Shown piece after piece: positions 6,345 through 9,685 of a DNA stretch of 9,685 bases (within the stretch, counting starts at the first letter, position 1; every line of letters begins with the position of its first letter). The notes under the pieces are model-generated. The model was not told the origin of the DNA and made no database searches. It saw nothing but the letters and a program-made list of their open reading frames with translations. Source of the DNA: an uncultured Chloroflexota bacterium (GTDB taxonomy: Bacteria > Chloroflexota > Anaerolineae > Anaerolineales > Anaerolineaceae); NCBI GenBank assembly GCA_902795255.1, contig CADBKS010000107.1, positions 1 through 9,685 of the forward strand. The letters are read 5' to 3'. The position numbers were made by a program, and so were the translations under genes.

Positions 6345-6358
6345 GAAGCAACTGCTTC
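6345..6358. other. Small palindrome in the lacI-family leader
   Basis: GAAGCA (6345-6350) and TGCTTC (6353-6358) are exact inverted repeats around AC. It lies 39 bases upstream of the regulator's start codon and next to the larger hairpin at 6363-6396. It could be a protein-binding site or part of an RNA fold; nothing decides this. Confidence 0.35.
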
Positions 6359-6362
6359 GATA

Positions 6363-6396
6363 CCGTGCCGCGGATCTCCGAAGATCCGCGGTACGG
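6363..6396. other. 15-bp GC-rich hairpin between xylB and lacI-family gene
   Basis: CCGTGCCGCGGATCT (6363-6377) pairs with AGATCCGCGGTACGG (6382-6396), fifteen pairs with a single G-T wobble and a 4-base loop. No U run follows on either strand, so it is not a standard intrinsic terminator. It lies 43 bases past the xylB stop. It may protect the xylB 3' end, or attenuate read-through into the regulator gene. Its centre is CG, as in LacI-family operators, so a DNA-binding role is also possible. Confidence 0.6.
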
Positions 6397-6438
6397 CCTG
6401 ATGTATGATTTAAATGACGGTTAGTATGTTTTTATCAG

Positions 6439-7947
6439 CTAATGCAGCGGACGCGCCGCTTTGGGCTTCACATCCATGAGGGTCTTGTAAAGCTCTTTGC
6501 AGGCCGGATAGATCTCACGGAATTTCCGGTACTGTTCCTGATAGCGGGCGGTGAGCTCCAGCTCCGGTTCAACCGTTTCTGCGACGTGCACCAGTTCGTC
6601 ACAGGCGGTCTTCACATCCGGATAGAGACCGGCACCGACCATGGCGAGGATCGCCGCGCCATAGCCCGGCCCCTGTTCGGTCTGCGGGACTTCGAGCGGG
6701 ATCCCCAGCACATTCGAAAGGATCCGGCGCCAGAGCGGTGATTTGCTGCCGCCGCCGCAGATGCGGGAACGGGTGACCCGGACGCCGGTCTGGGCGGCGA
6801 CTTCGAAGGAATCGCGGATCGCGAAGCAGACGCCTTCCAGAACGGCCTGGACCATATCGGCGCGGGTCGTGTCCATGCGCATCCCGATGAAGGTGCCGCT
6901 GGCGTTCGTATCATTGATCGGGCTGCGTTCACCCATCAGATAAGGCAGGAAGAAGACGCGGTTCTTTCCGTAGGCGTCTTCGGCGATCTTCGCCTGTTCG
7001 CCGCTGAAATCGCTTGTGTTCAGGATATCCTCGCAGAACCATTTGTTGCAGGAAGCGGCCGACAGCATACAGCCCATCAGGTGATATTTCCCGTCAGCAT
7101 GCGCGAAGGAATGCAGACCGTTCGCCGGGTCGACGCCGAATTTTTCCGCGGAAATGAAGATCGTCCCGGAGGTCCCGAGTGAAATGTTGCAGGCCCCGTT
7201 GCCCACGGTGCCCGTCCCGATGGCGGCCGCGGCATTGTCACCGGCGCCGGCGGTCACTTTGACGCCTTCCGGCAGCCCGAGCTTCGCCGCCATTTCCGGA
7301 CGGATCGTACCGATCACGTCATAGCTTTCGAAAAGCTTCGGCATCTGTTCTTCGCTGACGTTGCAGAGCACCAGCATGTCTTTGGACCATTCCTTGTGCT
7401 CCACATCCAGAAGCAGCATTCCCGAGGCATCGGAATAGTCGCAGGAGTGGACGCCGGTAAGGCAGTAGTTGATGTAGTCCTTCGGGAGCATGATCTTCCG
7501 GATCCGGGCGAAGTTCTGCGGTTCGTTTTTGCGGACCCAGATCAGCTTCGGTGCGGTGAACCCCGCGAAAGCGATGTTGCCCGTCCAGGCGCTGATGCGG
7601 TCCCGGCCGATCGTATCATTCAGATAATCGACTTCCGCTGCGGTCCGTCCGTCATTCCAGAGGATCGCGGGACGGATCACTTTGTCATCCTCATCCAGGA
7701 TCACCAGTCCGTGCATCTGGCCGGCCGCGGAAAGCGCGGCGACTTCGGAAGCGTTAAAGCCCTGAAGCAGCTCCGGGATCCCTTCCAGACAGGCCTTCAT
7801 CCATTCTTCCGGATCCTGTTCGCTCCAGCCCGGCTGCGGGAAATAAAGCGGATATTCTTTGGTTACGGTGTTGAGGATCTCACCCTTTTCATTGACCAGC
7901 AGGAGCTTTGTTGCGGAAGTTCCCAGGTCGACTCCGATAAATAACAT
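6439..7947 (-). CDS. xylB: Xylulokinase (FGGY carbohydrate kinase)
   Basis: The 502-residue protein matches xylulokinases in length and motif order and phosphorylates D-xylulose with ATP to xylulose 5-phosphate, feeding the pentose phosphate pathway in the cytoplasm. Visible landmarks are the N-terminal phosphate loop GVDLGTSATK (residues 5-14, Asp7), GWSEQDPEEW (40-49), GQMHG (76-80) and ILWNDGRT (95-102). GAGDNAAAAIGTG (234-246) has Asp237 as the expected catalytic base, and SLGTSGTIF (256-264) follows. The C-terminal ATPase half has GGGSKSPLW and an alanine-glycine-rich end segment. The start is supported by AAAGGAT at 7953-7959, five bases from the ATG. No xylose isomerase or transporter is in view. 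Control by the neighbouring LacI-family protein is likely (see the operator at 8069-8082). Other FGGY sugars (ribulose, fuculose) are less likely given the xylulokinase-like motifs. Confidence 0.95.
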   Translation of the reverse strand: MLFIGVDLGTSATKLLLVNEKGEILNTVTKEYPLYFPQPGWSEQDPEEWMKACLEGIPELLQGFNASEVAALSAAGQMHGLVILDEDDKVIRPAILWNDGRTAAEVDYLNDTIGRDRISAWTGNIAFAGFTAPKLIWVRKNEPQNFARIRKIMLPKDYINYCLTGVHSCDYSDASGMLLLDVEHKEWSKDMLVLCNVSEEQMPKLFESYDVIGTIRPEMAAKLGLPEGVKVTAGAGDNAAAAIGTGTVGNGACNISLGTSGTIFISAEKFGVDPANGLHSFAHADGKYHLMGCMLSAASCNKWFCEDILNTSDFSGEQAKIAEDAYGKNRVFFLPYLMGERSPINDTNASGTFIGMRMDTTRADMVQAVLEGVCFAIRDSFEVAAQTGVRVTRSRICGGGSKSPLWRRILSNVLGIPLEVPQTEQGPGYGAAILAMVGAGLYPDVKTACDELVHVAETVEPELELTARYQEQYRKFREIYPACKELYKTLMDVKPKAARPLH

Positions 7948-8068
7948 ATTGAATCCTTTCTCCGGACGCTTGTTCGCCCGAATTTCCGGCAGAACGCCGG
8001 ATCCGGGATCGGAAAAGCCCCTGTCACGCAGATTGTTTTCAGTAGAATACAGCTTATTGCAATATTAC

Positions 8069-8082
8069 CGTGCTCGTGCACG
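8069..8082. promoter_or_regulatory. Candidate LacI-family operator
   Basis: CGTGCTCGTGCACG is a near-perfect palindrome with one mismatched pair, centred on CG, the hallmark of LacI-type operators. It lies about 8-21 bases downstream of the predicted xylB transcription start, a place where bound repressor would block the promoter. The 8-mer TACCGTGC of its left flank recurs at 6361-6368, at the edge of the hairpin near the regulator gene. Confidence 0.45.
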
Positions 8083-8095
8083 CTTATTTATCAAG

Positions 8096-8123
8096 ATTAT
8101 ACCAAAATTTATAAAAAAAACAA
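8096..8123 (-). promoter_or_regulatory. xylB promoter with extended -10
   Basis: On the minus strand TATAAT (8096-8101) is perfect and preceded by TGG, giving an extended -10. A weak -35, TTGTTT (8118-8123), lies 16 bases upstream. The start would be near 8089. Confidence 0.65.
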
Positions 8124-8198
8124 GAGGTAACTTATCCGAAATCAGCATCATTCTGTCCCACACGGGCGCCGCTGCAGCGCAGGATCCGGGTGAAAAGC

Positions 8199-8207
8199 TG
8201 TTATAAT
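8199..8207 (+). promoter_or_regulatory. Extended -10 promoter for the one-pass membrane protein
   Basis: TGTTATAAT is a perfect extended -10 (TG, one base, TATAAT at 8202-8207). No -35 is evident at 17 bases (GCAGGA). The start would be near 8214, giving a leader of about 38 bases. Confidence 0.6.
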
Positions 8208-8217
8208 GCAGAGAGTG

Positions 8218-8238
8218 CGGACCGGCCGGTGCGGTCCG
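8218..8238 (+). promoter_or_regulatory. Leader hairpin touching the ribosome site
   Basis: CGGACCG (8218-8224) pairs exactly with CGGTCCG (8232-8238) around GCCGGTG. The right arm ends where the Shine-Dalgarno GGAAGGA (8238-8244) begins, so folding could affect translation. It starts only a few bases after the predicted transcript start, so it may instead stabilise the 5' end. Confidence 0.5.
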
Positions 8239-8251
8239 GAAGGATGATCCG

Positions 8252-8767
8252 ATGAAAAAAGCATTTCAGAATTTCTGGTATTACCATAAGATCCCGGTGA
8301 TCATTGTGCTCGTGCTGCTTGCTGTCGGGCTTTATTTCCTGCTGCAGCCGAAAACGCCGGGAAGCGACTACGAGGCCGCGGTGATCTCCGGACGCGGATG
8401 TTCCGATGAACAGCTCGCGGCCATACAAAACGCGCTGCAGACAGCCGGACGGGACCGGAACGGCGATGGCACCGTGACGGTGCAGATACACGTTTACCGC
8501 TTTGAGATCGGTGCGGCAGGGCAGGATATCACTGCGATCGCCGGACTGGATGCGGATCTGGTTGGGAAAATGAGCGGGATCTTTTTTGCGGAGGATCCGG
8601 AAGCTTTTGAGGAAGTATCGAACGGGATCGTAAAAGCCTCCGGTGCCGTCCCCCTCAGTGCGGTCCGTTCCCTGGCGGATGCCATACCGGAAAACCTGTA
8701 CCTCATGATCCGCACGGACGCGGACGAAAAATACACGGAACTTTTCTCAGCCCTGACAGGTAAATAA
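8252..8767 (+). CDS. Unknown one-pass membrane protein with DxNxDG loop
   Basis: The 171-residue product has a short N-terminal segment rich in aromatic and basic residues (FQNFWYYHK), one membrane helix (about residues 13-31) and an outer domain of about 135 residues. The topology is inferred: the basic N-terminus should be inside. GRDRNGDGTVTVQIHVYRFE (67-86) contains D68-x-N70-x-D72-G, the calcium-loop pattern of EF-hand/dockerin proteins, leading straight into a predicted beta strand. The end, YLMIRTDADEKYTELFSALTGK, is mixed. I know no named family. Similar YYHK-plus-helix proteins occur in Clostridia as hypothetical proteins, and I believe sometimes near YesL genes. The ribosome site is GGAAGGAT, seven bases from the ATG. 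It is divergent from xylB and convergent with the YesL gene, with 60 bases between the stops. Confidence 0.8.
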   Translation: MKKAFQNFWYYHKIPVIIVLVLLAVGLYFLLQPKTPGSDYEAAVISGRGCSDEQLAAIQNALQTAGRDRNGDGTVTVQIHVYRFEIGAAGQDITAIAGLDADLVGKMSGIFFAEDPEAFEEVSNGIVKASGAVPLSAVRSLADAIPENLYLMIRTDADEKYTELFSALTGK

Positions 8768-8827
8768 GGATCCCGACAGAAAAACTGCTCCGCACGATCG
8801 CAAAACACCGGATAACCGGGCCTAAAG

Positions 8828-9490
8828 TCAGTCTTCGGCCCCCTGACCCCGGTCCCCTGCCTCCTGATCCTTATCAAAGCGATCAAAAATATTCCTGAGG
8901 ACGGCACTGATGCCGAGCGCGGGCAGCGATACGCCGAAAAGGAGCCAGAGCACCCCGGTATAGATCACGACATACTCCGGGAGCAGCAGGAAGAGCAGAA
9001 CAGGAGCGGCCAGAATGAGCCACATCAGGACCGTTTGGAGCGGTGAGACGAACGCCAGCATAAAAGCATTGCGGATCTGGCCCATGACGGTGTTTTCATA
9101 GCGTGCCTGCAGGGCAAACACATAGCAGACATACGTCATCCAGACCGCGAGCACGATCCCGGTGACGACGCAGAAAACGATCCTCAATGTACCCTCAAGC
9201 GAAAAAGCGTACATTCCGTCAGCAGCGATAACGATCGCAGCGAAAATTGCGATCGATCCCAGGATCATTCCCTGAAAAAAGTTTTTCTTGAGTGATGAAA
9301 AAAACATCCGTACCGTCTCGACCGGCTCATCTCTGGCGATCTTCAGTGTGAGGCTGAACAAAGCGCAGAGGGAAGGTCCGATCGTGATGATCGGGAGAAA
9401 GCATAAAAGTGAGAGAATGTTCAGGATCAGCAGATCCGCCATGGCTCTCATAAAACGTCCGAATGAAGCTTTTAGTTTGTCGCGGTCCAT
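8828..9490 (-). CDS. YesL/DUF624-family membrane protein
   Basis: The 220-residue protein opens with the family pattern: a short amphipathic start (GRFMRAMADL), then helix 1 ILNILSLLCFLPIITIGPSLCAL, with the conserved L-P-I-x-T-I-G core. Four further helices lie at about 73-92, 101-128, 149-170 and 172-194. The last 15 residues (DKDQEAGDRGQGAED) are charged and low-complexity. YesL proteins are commonly found beside ABC carbohydrate-uptake genes in Bacillota and are suspected to help such transport; no mechanism is established. The start at 9490 is the first ATG, but nothing like a Shine-Dalgarno precedes it. The frame is open upstream to 9547 without another ATG. An internal Met (FMRAM) also lacks a site. 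Confidence 0.87.
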   Translation of the reverse strand: MDRDKLKASFGRFMRAMADLLILNILSLLCFLPIITIGPSLCALFSLTLKIARDEPVETVRMFFSSLKKNFFQGMILGSIAIFAAIVIAADGMYAFSLEGTLRIVFCVVTGIVLAVWMTYVCYVFALQARYENTVMGQIRNAFMLAFVSPLQTVLMWLILAAPVLLFLLLPEYVVIYTGVLWLLFGVSLPALGISAVLRNIFDRFDKDQEAGDRGQGAED

Positions 9491-9593
9491 AAAATTCAGT
9501 AAATCAAAAAGTGAGAAATATTGGGTGGAAAATGCCCGGCGGTCTCTTTATTTACCCCGGTTTCCCTGCCCCGTTTTTCTATTATTATCCTGG

Positions 9594-9623
9594 ATTATTC
9601 ATAAGATTTTGATTTTTTGACAA
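9594..9623 (-). promoter_or_regulatory. Candidate promoter for the YesL gene
   Basis: On the minus strand TTGTCA (9618-9623, five of six) and AATAAT (9594-9599, five of six) are 18 bases apart in AT-rich DNA. The implied leader is about 95 bases. Confidence 0.45.
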
Positions 9624-9625
9624 AA

Positions 9626-9644
9626 ATCCGAATAAATTCAGGAT
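9626..9644. promoter_or_regulatory. Palindrome next to the YesL -35
   Basis: ATCCGAAT (9626-9633) mirrors ATTC-A-GGAT (9636-9644), eight pairs with one bulged base. It ends three bases from the -35 box on its upstream side, where an activator or regulator could bind. Confidence 0.3.
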
Positions 9645-9685
9645 ATCTTAAGAAAATTGCTTTCATCTATTAAGTGAAGCAAAGT

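Larger units (their letters stand above)
7948..8251. other. Divergent control region between xylB and the membrane-protein gene
   Basis: This 304-base gap holds two outward-facing extended -10 promoters, a palindromic operator candidate and a xylB leader of about 140 bases. The leader contains the hairpin CCGGC/GCCGG (7986-7990 with 7996-8000, loop AGAAC), 26 bases upstream of the xylB ribosome site. The part from about 8040 to 8125 is strongly AT-rich. No small reading frame with a ribosome site was seen. Confidence 0.6.

Noticed and set aside
6307..6351. Longer start for the LacI-family regulator (TTG at 6351)
   Set aside because: The ATG at 6306 has an excellent ribosome site and matches where family helix-turn-helix domains begin.
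8768..8827. Terminator between the convergent membrane-protein and YesL genes
   Set aside because: Only a 4-bp CCGG/CCGG stem followed on the minus strand by TGTTTT is visible; too weak to call.

Overview
The window looks like chromosomal DNA of a low-to-mid-GC Bacillota, most likely a gut or rumen Clostridia member. The clues are strong AAGGAGG-type ribosome sites, a LacI-regulated xylulokinase, a YesL/DUF624 membrane protein, a BspA-type LRR_5 exported protein and extended -10 (TGnTATAAT) promoters. This placement is inferred from gene content; no rRNA or other taxonomic marker is present. No tRNA, rRNA, CRISPR array, insertion sequence or phage gene was found.

Left part (1-2142): the 3' part of a HIT-family nucleotide hydrolase/transferase runs in from the left edge. 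A 306-base spacer follows, holding a perfect 14-bp terminator hairpin. Next, on the minus strand, is a lipoprotein whose body is twelve 21/28-residue coiled-coil repeats encoded by a 63-bp tandem DNA repeat. Its promoter sits beside, and partly inside, a broken remnant of a RecB/AddA-type PD-(D/E)XK nuclease domain on the plus strand. That remnant still shows GxID, DFRTD and QxxxY motifs but has an in-frame stop.

Middle part (2140-5116): a cation diffusion facilitator (CDF) on the minus strand has the NxxxD/DxxxD metal-site pattern linked to manganese exporters. Its promoter implies an almost leaderless mRNA. It is followed by a second plus-strand remnant, the effector-domain end of a LysR-type regulator with no DNA-binding half. 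An exported BspA-like leucine-rich-repeat protein on the minus strand comes next. Two dead plus-strand genes flanking a live minus-strand transporter suggest a region that has been rearranged and is decaying.

Right part (5212-9685): a minus-strand sugar unit, xylB (xylulokinase) followed by a LacI-family regulator with a clear terminator. The xylB promoter has an extended -10 with a CG-centred palindrome just downstream of the predicted start site, where a LacI-type repressor would block transcription. The likely circuit is repression of xylB, and perhaps of the regulator itself, relieved by a pentose or related sugar. Divergent from xylB is an unknown one-pass membrane protein with a DxNxDG calcium-type loop, convergent with a YesL/DUF624 protein. 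YesL genes commonly accompany ABC sugar-uptake operons, so such genes may lie beyond the right edge.

I see no clearly new multi-gene system. The observations most worth a second look are the heptad-inserted repeat lipoprotein, the two gene fossils around the CDF gene, the near-leaderless CDF promoter, the unexplained 15-bp hairpin between xylB and lacI, and the unknown DxNxDG membrane protein.
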